Assembly (NCBI RefSeq): GCF_017591425.1
Contig: NW_024467119.1
Span: 27,377,001-27,441,000, forward strand
Direction of reading: 5' to 3'
Origin: Ochotona curzoniae
Taxonomy: Eukaryota > Chordata > Mammalia > Lagomorpha > Ochotonidae
DNA: 64,000 nucleotides
This document shows, in pieces, positions 23,966-35,400 of this stretch; the stretch's first letter is position 1, and every line of letters starts with the position of its first letter. The position numbers and the translations under genes are program-made. The notes beneath the pieces were generated by a model, which saw nothing but the letters and a program-made list of their open reading frames with translations, was not told where the DNA came from and searched no databases.

Positions 23966-24274
23966 AGAGATGCGTCCAAGCCATATTTATATTAATAAAG
24001 AAATAGTCCACAAAGTCTGGTCGGCTGCTGTGGATACTGAATGGACCTATGTTTCATCACTATCTGCTGACTTGTATTAAACAAAAATTTAAATTGCAGA
24101 GATTACTTGAGAATGCTTTCTCATACTGTTATAGCAACTTAACTACAGACATAAGGACAGCTCAGTGACTTTTGGATTGATTATGGGCCTGATAAGGATT
24201 TTTGCATATTCTTTTTTAAATTTATTTTTTATAAATTTATTTCATTTGGATGATGTTCACATATTTGAGAAGGA
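23966..24274. other. Sequence without a gene
   Basis: Unassigned AT-rich sequence between the L1 piece and the 60-bp family. Confidence 0.4.
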
Positions 24275-24700
24275 TGAATACCCATGTAGACCACTGATTA
24301 TGTGTGCTGGTGCATGTTGTGGCCCAGACCATCCCACAACCAATTCTCGGGTGTAACTGTAGATACTGCAGCCTGGACTAGCCCAGGCTTTTTCCAACCC
24401 CAGTACCCATAGTGTTGGTGACTTCCAAGGTCATGCCTTGCTTGGCCCATCACTGCCCCAGCTTTTGAGCAAACCAGCTAGAATGGTGCTCTCACAGGGG
24501 TGAGCCCGCATACCCCTACAAAATCTACCCCTAGACCCAGTTGTCTCATGTGCTGGTTAATGTCATGGCCCAACCTAACATGATCCATCCACTGTTTCTA
24601 CAGTCATTGCTGGGTACTGTGATCTACCCCTGCCAGGGAGGCCCCCAGCCTAACTTTTGTATAGACATATGGGCAGTGGGCGGTGTTGGCTGATATTAAT
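24275..24700 (+). repeat. Degenerate ~60-bp monomers (plus orientation), short block
   Basis: Four or more diverged monomers with TGTGCTGGTGCATGTTGTGG-CCCAGACC, ACTGCAGCCTGGACTAGCCC and TGTGCTGGTTAATGTCATGG-CCCAACC. They match the plus-oriented array at 31.65-34.06 kb and the reverse complement of the array at 7.6-9.3 kb. Spacing is less regular here. Confidence 0.6.
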
Positions 24701-25981
24701 CTCATCCTTTTTATTTCTTAAGACTCCAAAATCGATCTAGAGCAATCAATGATCTTGGACAGAAAATATTCTGAAAAGTAAAATGAAAGAGGAGTATCAG
24801 CCCAGGCTTCTGAAAAGTAGAGATTCATGTCAATTCCCAAATGCTAACTTCTGTGCATGTGTCCATGACTCCTGTTATGAATTTACCACCATAGTCACTT
24901 GAATCTAATCCTGACACCAAGAGAAGGCAACATATATTAGAGGGTTAGTCCTGTCCACTGGTCACAGAGAGGGTCTCAGTATTGGGTCAGTGGAGGTAAC
25001 ACCTGTCAGGCTCCAGGATGTCTTGTGTTTCTCTTACACAATCTTCTGAAAACCATATACAAATAGAACTCCAGGTAACTAGGTCATCAACTCATGCATC
25101 AGGCCATGCTAGTCCTCAAGCTCAGACTCTAGTGCCCTAATACTGTTAAAAGATTGGAAAGAGGGTTTAGGTCAGCAAACACTTTTACAAAGGCCTCCCT
25201 CATTTAGAAAAGAAGTGCTTGAAGCTTCACATCAGAATAAAAGCGAATGTTAAAAGTCTTCAAACAATTATAGCAACAGCTCTTCATAGAGTATGCTGAC
25301 TTGTTTATGTGAAATAAATGTAAACAAATTTATCTCAACTGAAACTCAGTGTGTGTCCAAATGTCAGCAATAAGTGGCGATAAAAACAAGATAGTCTATG
25401 GTGGTTTAGTGGTTGCTCATTTAGCAATGTCTTCTACAAATTTTAACTTTTATTCTTCTTTGTTATGTTGTTGCTCATAGCTCTATTTTGCCTCCAGGTT
25501 GAACACTGAATGGTTATAGACATTCAAGGGAAGATTCTTCTGGAAATAATTTTAATGAAAAATCAAGTCATGTTTACAAGTTTCCAACCAGGAAATTAGA
25601 TTTAGAAATCATTTGCATCAAGGATAACTAAGAAAAAAAGATTGATTATATCGAGCAAGATAGCAAGATATTGGAAAACAACTGCTGTTGGGAAGCAGAA
25701 GGAAAATGACAGGCCAGGAAAAGAGAAAAATACAGGGAGGCAGATCTTTGAGAACACAAAGCAATGTGCTATCGTGGAAGACGAAGTAGGTCTTCTTTGT
25801 GTGTGTTCTCAGCATCTGGCAGAAAAAGTAATCTGTAAATAAGCTCTATTGACACATGTATGTAAAAGGTTTAAGTTCTATGTACATGGTTGGTGCATAT
25901 GATGAAATTAAATAATGTTAAATAGGATGTTTCAGCTGAAATGCATTTTAAATTCAGGTGCTAAAGACGAAAGTTGAACAA
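24701..25981. other. Sequence without a gene
   Basis: No exon or confident repeat. Confidence 0.4.
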
Positions 25982-25996
25982 AATTACAATGTTCAT

Positions 25997-26321
25997 GGGC
26001 CTGGCACAATGGCTCAGGAGCTAAATCACTGTCTTGAATGTACCGGGATCCTACATTGGCACCAGATCAATGTGCCAATTGGACTCCACTGCCCATCCAG
26101 TTCCCTGCTTATGACCTGGGAAACCATGGAGAATGGTCCAAGTCCTTGGGATCCTGCACCCATGTGGGAAACCCAGAGGAGAGTCCTGGCTCCTTGCTTT
26201 GAATCAGCTCAGCTGCAGTCACTGCAGCCACTTGAGGAGTAAGCCAGCAAAAGACCCTTCTCTATTTTTCACCATCTCTGTAAATGTGCCTTTGCAAGAA
26301 AAATAAATAAGTCTTCTAAAA
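25997..26321 (+). mobile_element. CSINE, plus strand, with target duplication
   Basis: The head is GGGCCTGGCACAATGGCTCA. It has the body landmarks CCCATCCAGTTCCCTGCTTA, CACCCATGTGGGAAACCCAG and TCCTGGCTCCTTGC, and the tail AAATAAATAAGTCTTC. Imperfect direct repeats AAATTACAATGTTCA (25981-25995) and AAATATAATGCTCA (26322-26335) flank it. Intermediate age. The 94-aa ORF across it is a by-product. Confidence 0.88.
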
Positions 26322-26335
26322 AAATATAATGCTCA

Positions 26336-27587
26336 AAAACAATAGCAATTTTCTTCTCCTAAACATTAAATTCAAAATAAGTGTGTCTCACAATATTTCT
26401 CTGTCAAATGTTGGTTCAGGAATTCAAAGTCTTTTCATTTCATGGCTCTGCCATCTTCAACACCTGCTTGTCAATTTGGAGGAATACCTACATAGACTCG
26501 TCTGCATCAAGTAGCTAAAATGGGAATGTGGTAGGTTCCATTCTGCCTCTTGTTGCATAATGAGAACCAATCTCTTAAATCTGTTCAGATGCAGAAGGAC
26601 CTAAGATAAATGGTCCTTGGCTGGCAACTACATTATCAGAGAATACTCTTTTCTTGAATGATTTATTATCTCTGAAATGAATTGGGAGTTTTGTTTTGTT
26701 TGTGTCATAGTTGAGATTAGAAAAAAAATGGCTTGGGATAAAGTGTCAGAAGAGTTGCTATCAATTCAAATACAGACTGAAATGAAAACTTCATTCTGGA
26801 ATGTTCCACACTAGTTAAATGATTTGTTATCAAACGTTTCTTTGGCTTATCTTATTGATTCAGTGGAACGCAAAATAAATTCTCAGTCTCTTCATCCTTA
26901 CGTTATTCATAAAAATTAAATAAATTGTTCACCATTTGGAGCAAAATAAACACTCTCCCTTGTTAAGACTGTCAGGCTACTAGAAGTAGTTATTCTGTAT
27001 TAATTAGCCAGGAATAGTTTAACCTTGGACAAAAAGGGTAATTACAAGCTTATAATTAAATTTCCTGCTGCTTAGGTAGAACAGAGATGTATGAAATTGA
27101 GTACTGTAATATAAACAACAATGAATTACTGTAAAAATCTAAACACAAAACAACGCTTACTTCATTCACAAAAAATAGTTTGATATTTTTGCTCTGGATT
27201 AAATTTAGGCATAACTTGCATCAGATGTTTCTAATCAATCCAAAAATACCAAATAATTACATAACATTAAGGCTACTATTCCAAAATCCTGGAGGAAAAA
27301 AATACTTAAACCAAAAAGAGCTGTGTTCTAGGGCCTGATAAATGGAAGATGACAACAAAATGGCTGAATTCCAAATGAAACTATTGAACTGAGTGTCAGT
27401 ATAATTGTTTTTTTAATTTTAAATCCAATGTAAACCAGCATACTTCAGTAGCACAAATAAGTCCTTTCTTACACTTCTAATAATTTTGTTGAAATTTGGT
27501 GATTATGACAATAAATTTAGTGAAAATTTCAATGGAATTTTGAAACCAGAAGTCTAAATCTCAAGGGAACAAAATAAGTAGTAAGCA
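26336..27587. other. Sequence without a gene
   Basis: AT-rich, with no recognised gene or repeat. Confidence 0.4.
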
Positions 27588-27857
27588 TCTGACCTAGTGT
27601 TATAATGCTGATTAACATGCCCATTTCCCATATCGGAGTTTCAATCCCAGCTCTAGCCTTTATTATAGTTTTCTGATATCACAGAATCTCAGAAGCACAT
27701 AATGAATCAAGTAGGTGCTTTCTTGCCACCTATGAGGGAGAACTGACTTGAGTTCCTGTCTCCTGGCTTTAGTGTGGCTCAGCCCCAGCTGCTCCAAACA
27801 TCAATCAATCTCTCTCTCTCTCTTTCCTCCAGTATCAATAAATAAAAAATAAAAAGT
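27588..27857 (+). mobile_element. Old CSINE, plus strand
   Basis: CATTTCCCATATCGGAGTTT, AAGTAGGTGCTTTCTTGCCA, GAGTTCCTGTCTCCTGGCTT, GCTCAGCCCCAGCTGCTCC, a (CT)n block and CAATAAATAAAAAATAAAAA follow the CSINE order. Well diverged. Confidence 0.75.
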
Positions 27858-28095
27858 TTGAATTTAAAATTTGCACTTTGAAAAACTTTAATGAAATTTA
27901 GTTGTAACAGTCTTATTGAGCCAATACGAAGTAATCAATTTCCAATCAAAAGACAATCTAACTGGAGGAGTCAGCATTATGGAAGGTTATGTGCAGGTTA
28001 TGCTACTCCCTGTGACACTGGCATTCCACCTGAACACTAAATGCCAGCTGCTTTGTTCTTTCTGCTTCAGCTCCTTACCAAGGTACCTAGAAAAG

Positions 28096-28272
28096 TAGTG
28101 GAAGACAGCTTAAATTGTGGGGCCCTGTCATACAATTAGGAAATCTGCCTTGAATTCCAGGCTCCTAGTCTCAGCCTGGTCCATCACCAACTACTGCAGT
28201 TGTTCAGAGAGTGAACCAACAATTGGAGTCTCTCCTCTGACTTTCTCTCCATATCACTCTACCTGTCACCAT
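28096..28272 (+). mobile_element. Old CSINE, 5'-truncated, plus strand
   Basis: Only the 3' half is present: AGTGGAAGACAGCTTAAATT, GAATTCCAGGCTCCTAGTCT, AGAGAGTGAACCAACAATTG and a CT-rich end. Diverged. Confidence 0.65.
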
Positions 28273-29957
28273 TACCAAGAGGCTTCCACCTGGCAGCATC
28301 CTGGACTCCCCCAAAGGAGCTAGATGGACTCTCATCAGAATAAGGCCTATACATCTGCATAAGTGTCAATTGAATAGACTCATTGTTTTAGCTCTAATCT
28401 GCAAATATCCTTGTGGTTTAAAGACCCTTCTCGCTGTCTATCAAGAGATTCTTCTTTCCCCAAGACACTGGCTTCTTGAAATAAACTTTCCTCTAACCAA
28501 CAACAATAATAATTGTAAAAAAATGAAGAAGAAATTTTTTAAAAATCTTCAAGAAACAAAAAACTCAATGAAGCAGAATATTTAACAAGATGAAGTAGTC
28601 TTTCATTAATGATAAGTTGCTTATTTTAGGGAGAAAACCACTCTATGGCCAGCAAAACCAGGAGATGACCATCGCGCATACATCTTTCTTATCCTCTTCC
28701 AACAGGGACGTGACCCTACCTACCTGTCAGCCCACAGAAGTACTCTCAACAGCAAACTGCATCATTTAGAAAGGCCTTGGACCTAGAAAATCAGTGATTA
28801 TTGCCTTGACGTGTGTGATAGTTTTTAAAATATAAGAAATAAAAGAACTTTCACATGGAGCTTTGGAATTCAGAATCACCAAGTTGAAATAGAAAATCAT
28901 GTGTTCTCTCGTTAGTCATGTCCCGTGGGCTTGTCAAGGTCTGTCACCTTGGGGAAGTAACAAGTAATAGCTACACACAGGTTAATGTATATGCAGTAAG
29001 TGAATCAAAAAACAAAAGCCAATGGGATTCTAAGTAAATGTTATGGTTCTTGATGTCAGAGATGCTGCATGAATCTACCAATTAATCGATTTATAAAACC
29101 TTCTCAAGGATTTTTCTTCCCTAGAAAAGCTTCTTAAGCAATTTGTGAAAACAGTTTACCATGAGCCACCTTCTTTTTTTAATATATATGAAGTACGACC
29201 TATTTTACACTACATTCCATTTTCAACTCCCAATGACTGTTACAACCTCAATACTTAAGGAAAACTTGTTTGCTCCATGCTGAGTTAAGAAGAGAGTATG
29301 ACTGCAGTTTCTAAAACACTTTCCTCATTGTCTCCAAGATACTGACATAAACAAGTTCAAAGGTAGCTGCTGCTGCTTTTTTTTTAAATCATGTGTCCTA
29401 GTGTAAAATAGGATAGTATATCCTGACTTTAGGATTGCATGACCCCATAAATTTGGGAGACTATTTTTCCTTTAGTGACAGTCACTGGATCCACCATGCA
29501 AAGGATCAAAGTCAGAACCACACTGCAGACAGGATAAACCTGAAAACACCCAAAGAATAAGACCTAAATCTGACCAGAAACCAAAAACACAAAGCCCAAA
29601 CTTAGTGTCAGTCCAGAGACCAAATGTTTGAAGCCACTCTTCTGTGCTTCTAATCTGCAAACAGTGGCTAACATTGACCTGACACTCTCCATGTTCTTGT
29701 CTCACATCTTCTTTGTAGCTTATTTTAACCCTTTCATTCCACAAAGCTCAGAGAAGTAGTTAAAAAAAATGATGTTATAGTATTTGCTAATAGTTTGGGG
29801 ATGCAGATATTCTAGAATATTTGGAGCCCTGTGAAGATACATCTTAGAGATATTCAGGCATTGATTCCATTTTCTCCCTTAGCTAACATCACAAATTCTG
29901 CGTTTAACTCATAAACAAAAAGGCATAATATGCTTACCACCTTAAACAGAAATGTGT

Positions 29958-29959
<2 letters not shown>
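28273..29959. other. Sequence without a gene
   Basis: No recognised gene. The 90-aa minus-strand ORF at 29472-29744 has no domain signature. Confidence 0.4.

Positions 29960-29998
<39 letters not shown>
29960..29998. repeat. (CA)n microsatellite
   Basis: About 19 uninterrupted CA units preceded by GTGTGT, likely polymorphic. Confidence 0.95.
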
Positions 29999-30001
<3 letters not shown>

Positions 30002-31119
30002 TTTAATAATGGTACATAAGCTTAAGTAGAAGAATTAAGAAGAATTAAGCATGATTCTCAACCTTAGGAGGATCCAAACTGCCCAGAGATTACACAATCA
30101 TAAAGAATCCAGGGCCTGAGATGAACTTTGTTAAATATATTCCTCATCTCCTGCTCTGCATAACTACCTTGCATACCTTTTTAATATCTATGCTAATGGA
30201 AATGGTGAGAGACGCAGTAGGAGTGACACAGAAAAACAGCATGTAAACAGGGTATGTGTCTTTGTCTCAAATCGTGAATTTAAAACCCAACTGCTGCATC
30301 TAACATAGCACTTGTTCAGCTAAAAACCGATTGACTTATCTGTTGGCAAGTCTCCACAGTCTATGCTGTTTCTTCAAAATGAAGGAAATGCAATTTTACC
30401 TTCAAAATTAAGGGATTAACATAGAGGTGTCCAGAGTGCAAGTGGACTGTATCCTTACTTTCAGAAGAAAACTTGATTATGGAGAGTTACAACATCTAAT
30501 TATAATCTCCACAAATTCATTATTAGGCTCCTCAGTGCAACTTTAGCCTGAGGGGTAGAAAGAAATAAAGAAAACACTAGAATAGCTGAGGTCGGGTTTC
30601 TCCATCCTGATAGTGTTATAAGAGCCACGTGGATAAATGGCCCTGTCTACATCCCTTATTTATCTACACAGCACAGTTTAAAGAGAAAATACCCAACCAA
30701 AAAGGCCATATTCACAGACTATGCAGAAATACATCATCCATTACGCGGGCTCTCTAGTACATGTAGTCAGCATAACTACTATTCTGAGAAACAGCACAAC
30801 AGCATAGTGTGCTTTGGACTTAAGGCAGTGCTTGTGAAAACACAGATGTTATATTTCATTAAGTCTGACAGTTGAATTAAATACTCTTGGTTTTGGGTTT
30901 CCTTTTAGTAGTATTTGTTCAAAGTGACTCTTTTTGGAAGTGTTAGTATACTAGCAATTAGAGGGATGTGATAAACACAGTAATGGGAATGAAAGAATAA
31001 ATGAAACAAAATCTTCTGGATGCAAAATCTGCTGAATCAATGGAGCTGAAAAGCAATGACGAAAAGAAAGGAAGTAGAATTAGATTACATTGCTGAGTTC
31101 TACTCCAGGCACCTGACTT
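29999..31119. other. Sequence without a gene
   Basis: Nothing recognisable. Confidence 0.4.
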
Positions 31120-31300
31120 AATGCCTTCCAATTTGTTTAATTTCCCTCTTAAAACCATGGTGATTTGGACATTATTTGTCCACATATTGCACAGATGAGG
31201 AAATGAATTCAGGGAGCTAAGATCACTTGTGCAAGTTCATGATGACTAAGTCATAGAGTTTTGAATCCAGATTTGTACATTCTTCTTGCAGCACACACAT
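31120..31300 (-). mobile_element. MIR fragment, minus strand
   Basis: GCACAGATGAGGAAATGAAT, GAGCTAAGATCACTTGTGCA and GAGTTTTGAATCCAGATTTG match the MIR reverse order 'acagatgaggaaactgagg ... ttgcccaaggtcac ... ggattcgaacccag'. Confidence 0.7.
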
Positions 31301-31654
31301 TGATACCAATATCAATGAATTGTATCCTCATCCTAATTCTCCATATTTTTCATGGTGCATCAAAAGAGCAACACCTTTGATGAAGACTTCTGTGATACTT
31401 CCAGGGTCCACTTTTGCCTTGTTTTTGTGTATTTTGTGGCATTCAATACTCCCCTAATTATGCATCCTACATCACAAGGCACTTTGTTTGCTTGTTTGTT
31501 AGTTTTATTTTGATGACATTTATATAGTTGATTACGGTGGGAAAGGGTCAAGGTTTAGAGGAAATCATTGTTTCCACATTCTTTTTGTCTTCCGATTCAG
31601 GGAATCGAGAAGATAAGGTTACAAGCTATACCCAGCTTCCCAACTGCCCCAGTA
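31301..31654. other. Sequence without a gene
   Basis: Nothing recognisable. Confidence 0.4.
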
Positions 31655-34060
31655 CCCAGGTATGGGGGGCAGCCACCTGATGTTATCCCAGAGTCTCTGA
31701 TGTAGGGTATGCTCTGAGGGTCCTGCTCAAATGGTTTCAATAGTTCAACATTTCTGAACTGCTATCAATCTTGTTGCTGTGAACATGATGAAATCCCTCC
31801 AGGATCCACTGGCTGACACAGTCCAACTTAGAGACTCCATTTGCCCAGATATTCATTGCCAACACTTGGCTGGGGTACTTAATCAATTTGTTCTGCCCTC
31901 CTTCCTCTGTCATGGTACCAGGTGTTCTCTGTAGGCTCCCATGGACTGCAACATACTACATGTGCATCTGGATATGCTATCCAACCCTCCATCCTAGCCA
32001 CTGAAGAGGCCCAGCTGACACATGCATTCCATAGTCAGCCATGGAACCCACATGGTTCCTCATGATTAGAGTTCTGAGTACAGTGGTTCAGTTGGGAGGA
32101 TCCCCGAAAAAACCTCCTCTGAGGTGATCCCAGACCTGATTCTTGTATACTTGCCAATATAGGGTCTGGCTCAGTCTGTCATACACATCAGCCTATATGC
32201 ACTCTATGTGGTGATGCATTTGCTGGTCAGGTATGTCTCCAGCCCCATCTCCTGCACAAACCGATGGGTGTTGCAGCCCAACCCAATCCTGCCCATCACA
32301 CATTTGGCCTTCACACAAACCAGTGGGAGCTGTGGTCTAATTGGGGTGACCCCCACTAGGCCTATGCCCTGCCCTGGTTCCTGTGATTTGCAATAAGTAT
32401 AGAAGACTTGTCTAGTCTGTCCTACATCCCATTCAGCTCTTATACACATCAATGGGCATTGAAGCTTAGTTCAACCTAACTAGCCCCACTATCCAGTCCA
32501 CACTGGTGCCAGCAGGTGCTACTCTCTGTCTAGCCATGTTTGCTCCCAGTCCTGGTTCGAGTGCTTACCAGTGGCAACCCAAAAGGGAGATGCCCACAGT
32601 TTCACTACTGGACCCATTCCCACCCATGTATCTGGCACTCTCCAGGTGGTTCTGCAGTTTAGCTTGACAGGATTTGTCCCCAGTGCCAGTATTTTCCAGA
32701 TGATGCTGCGCCAATGCCCTTATAACCCTCATTCACTCTGACTTAAGCATGCACCAGTGGGTACAGTCAGCCTAACCTAGCTTTCCCACTAACCCAGATC
32801 ACATGTAAGCCAACAGGTGTTGTAGCCCTGACTGATCTGGTATGCCCCTAATCCCAGCTCTCACGCTCATTAAGTGGCAAAAGTGGCCCAGCAGAGGAAC
32901 TCCCCACAGCTCCCATACTAGGCTCACAAACCATCCCCAGTTCTCACATGTGCTATTGCTGCTACAGCCCAGTCTGGTACAGCCTTTTTCACCTCATTTG
33001 CCAGTGGGTGTTGTAGCTTGGCCTAGCCCAGGCTAACTCCAGTCCCAGTTGATGTTGGTGGGGGCTATAGCCTAGTCCAGCCCAGCCCAGACAGCCAGCC
33101 CCACTCCTGGCCCTAATGTGAACTGACTGGGGTTGAATTCCAATACAGCTTTCACAAACTCCATAATGGTTCTCAGATCTGCTAGCAGGTGATATGAACT
33201 AGGCCAGCCTGGCTTGACCCTACTCCTGAGTCATATGTATGCCAGTGGATACTGTAACCTGGCCTGATCTGAACTATAACCTGGCCTGGTCTGAGCTGCT
33301 CAAGATCAGGCTGCTCCTTGCCTTGATTCTTGCATTCCCCTGGAGAGACTATGTCCCAACAGAGGAGTTCCCCAAACCCCTTCATCAGAACTTCTCCCAT
33401 TGCCAGTTCTCATGCACACCAGTGAGTCAACAGCCCAGTCTGACCTAGTCCACCTCCTTACTTCATGCCCTAACCTGAATAGTAGCCTTTCCTGACCAAC
33501 CTGCACCCATTCTGGTTTTTACTGTTGGTTACTACAGCCCAGCCAAAACTGGTCCACACCCAGACACAGCTCATGCATGGCTCAGCAGGAGCAGGGACCT
33601 AGCATAGCCTGTCCTACACCCACCCTGGCTCCCACAAGGACCAGATGGTGCTAGAATACAGCCCAGTCTGGAACACCTGGACCGAGTTCATACCTTTGGA
33701 AACCTAGAGGGTGGTGTGCTGATCCATAGCTCTGTCTGCCCACCAGAACCACAAGCTCATGGCACATGTGCTGGCCTGGCATGTTACCTCTCCACACACC
33801 CAAGAACCAGGCCCACTGAAGTTCTCCAGGCTTGGACTATCAGCAAACCAGGCTGCTGGCCTGGGGCTCTTCCTTCTCTCTTCTCACTCTGCCCAGGACC
33901 AACCACATGGGGAAATCCCCAGATTTGCTCCACCTGCTTAGATCCAGATCCTCACACACCCCACTGGTGCAATGCCCCAGCCCTCTGCCTGCAAGCCCAC
34001 ATCTTTAGGCTTCCAGGTGCTGGTGCAGCCCTCCTCCTATGCCTTATCACAGCACTGACA
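31655..34060 (+). repeat. Degenerate ~60-bp tandem monomer array (plus orientation), 2.4 kb
   Basis: A C-rich block. Its left part (31655-32200) is a non-periodic leader. The rest is built of diverged monomers such as CACCAGTGGG, TGTTGTAGC, CCAGCCCAG and CAGTCCTGGTTC. The GTGGG-like anchor recurs at 32261, 32321, 32451, 32511, 32571, 32753, 32811 and about 32870, i.e. steps of about 60 bp or multiples. The 181-aa ORF at 33716-34261 and its neighbours lie in or across this block and show no family features; ORFs are expected in C-rich, stop-poor DNA. The family is unnamed here; related sequences lie at 7.6-9.3 kb (opposite strand) and 24.28-24.70 kb. Confidence 0.72.
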
Positions 34061-35134
34061 CATGCATTTGTTGAATCATACACATGCCACTGCAGAACAT
34101 CAAATAGTTCTTTGTATCTTTCAAATTTAAGTGAAACTGATTTGAAAATTAAGATAAATCTTCAAAATGTTTATTTAAAATATAAGCCTTTGTTTATATG
34201 GTGTATTTTGATGCAGATCAAACATGCAGAAGAAATAACTTTTTTTCATTTCAGGATTTGATTTCTTAGTGACTGAAGGGTACACCTAATTAACCATTCA
34301 GTACAGATTAAAGATTAGCCCAATTTGTGACAGTTCATTCTCTAGATTAAAAAAAAAGGCTTTTCTTCCCTTTGGTCTTCTTTCTAAGGAATCTGCATGA
34401 GCAGACAAAGGTGAACTGTGTACCACAGATGTGTTCTGGGCATTGCTCCTTCTCTCTTCATTAGTGGAAATGACTTTATCTTGACCTTCAGATAGCTGCA
34501 ATACAGATATTGTACATTATTTTCCAGACAACCAGTTTTTCTTGATTGGGTTCCTGTGGGCTCTGCTGACCTTCTTACTCAAGTTTAAAGTTGCTAATTT
34601 ATGAATCAGCCTTTAGCCTCTAGAATCTCTCTTAGAAATATCCCGTCTCAGAAATATCAACTCAATCAGTCTTCAGCTCACATGATAGAGACAGACTTCT
34701 GAATATTTCTTGTTTCCTCCTGGCCCCCGGTTTAACTGTCCACTCCAGTAAGCACTGTAAGGATCGTTTTGCTTTTTCATGCTGCCTAGGAACTCTCCAA
34801 TCAGATAATGTAAATTTTAAGCAATTCATCTGACCAGTGATTACCATCAACTCTGCCTCTCCCAGTATAACCTTGACCAGGACCATAAAGCAAAACTGAG
34901 AAAGGTACATCTAAATGCTTTAGTATCTTCTTTTCTCTCCAATCATCTCCATATAAATATTTGTGCCTGATTGAGCAGGAAAAGTACATTCTTAACTGCC
35001 TTATGTCTCTCTTTCCATTATTAAGTCCTATCATTGAAGGAAGGAGTGTCTCCTTCACATGAACTAGAAAGACTGAATTTGCTCCTTCAGATGCAGCTTT
35101 CATATACTAAACAGAATAAAGGGAATTTGTACAA
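34061..35134. other. Sequence without a gene
   Basis: No recognised gene. The minus-strand ORFs of 67-100 aa lack features. Confidence 0.4.
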
Positions 35135-35144
35135 CCCTCTTTAA

Positions 35145-35390
35145 GGCTTTTTAAAAGAGTTTTATTTCATTATTTTATTTGAAAGGCAGATTTACATAGA
35201 GAAGGAGAGACAGAAAGATTTTCCATTTGCTGATTCACTCCTCAAAGTGGCCACAATGGCAAGAGCTGAGCTGATCCAAAGCCAGGCCAGGAGCTTCTTC
35301 CAGATCTATCATGTGGCTGCAGAATCCCAAGGTTTTGGGCCATCCTCTACTGCTTGCCCAGGTCATAAGCAGAGAGCTGGACGGGAACAG
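35145..35390 (-). mobile_element. CSINE, minus strand, 5'-truncated, with 10-bp target duplication
   Basis: Minus-strand body with CTGATCCAAAGCCAGG, CTTGCCCAGGTCATAAGCAG and the A-rich tail complement TTATTTCATTATTTTATTTG. The head is missing at the right end. Exact direct repeats CCCTCTTTAA lie at 35135-35144 and 35391-35400, so the truncation arose at insertion. Confidence 0.88.
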
Positions 35391-35400
35391 CCCTCTTTAA

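Noticed and set aside
28905..28985. MIR-like 'gtcaccttggggaagtaac' match
   Set aside because: Only about 20 bases resemble MIR/L2; too short without the rest of the core.
33716..34261. 181-aa plus-strand ORF
   Set aside because: Most of it lies in the degenerate ~60-bp array, its end runs into unrelated AT-rich sequence, and no domain or signal is visible.
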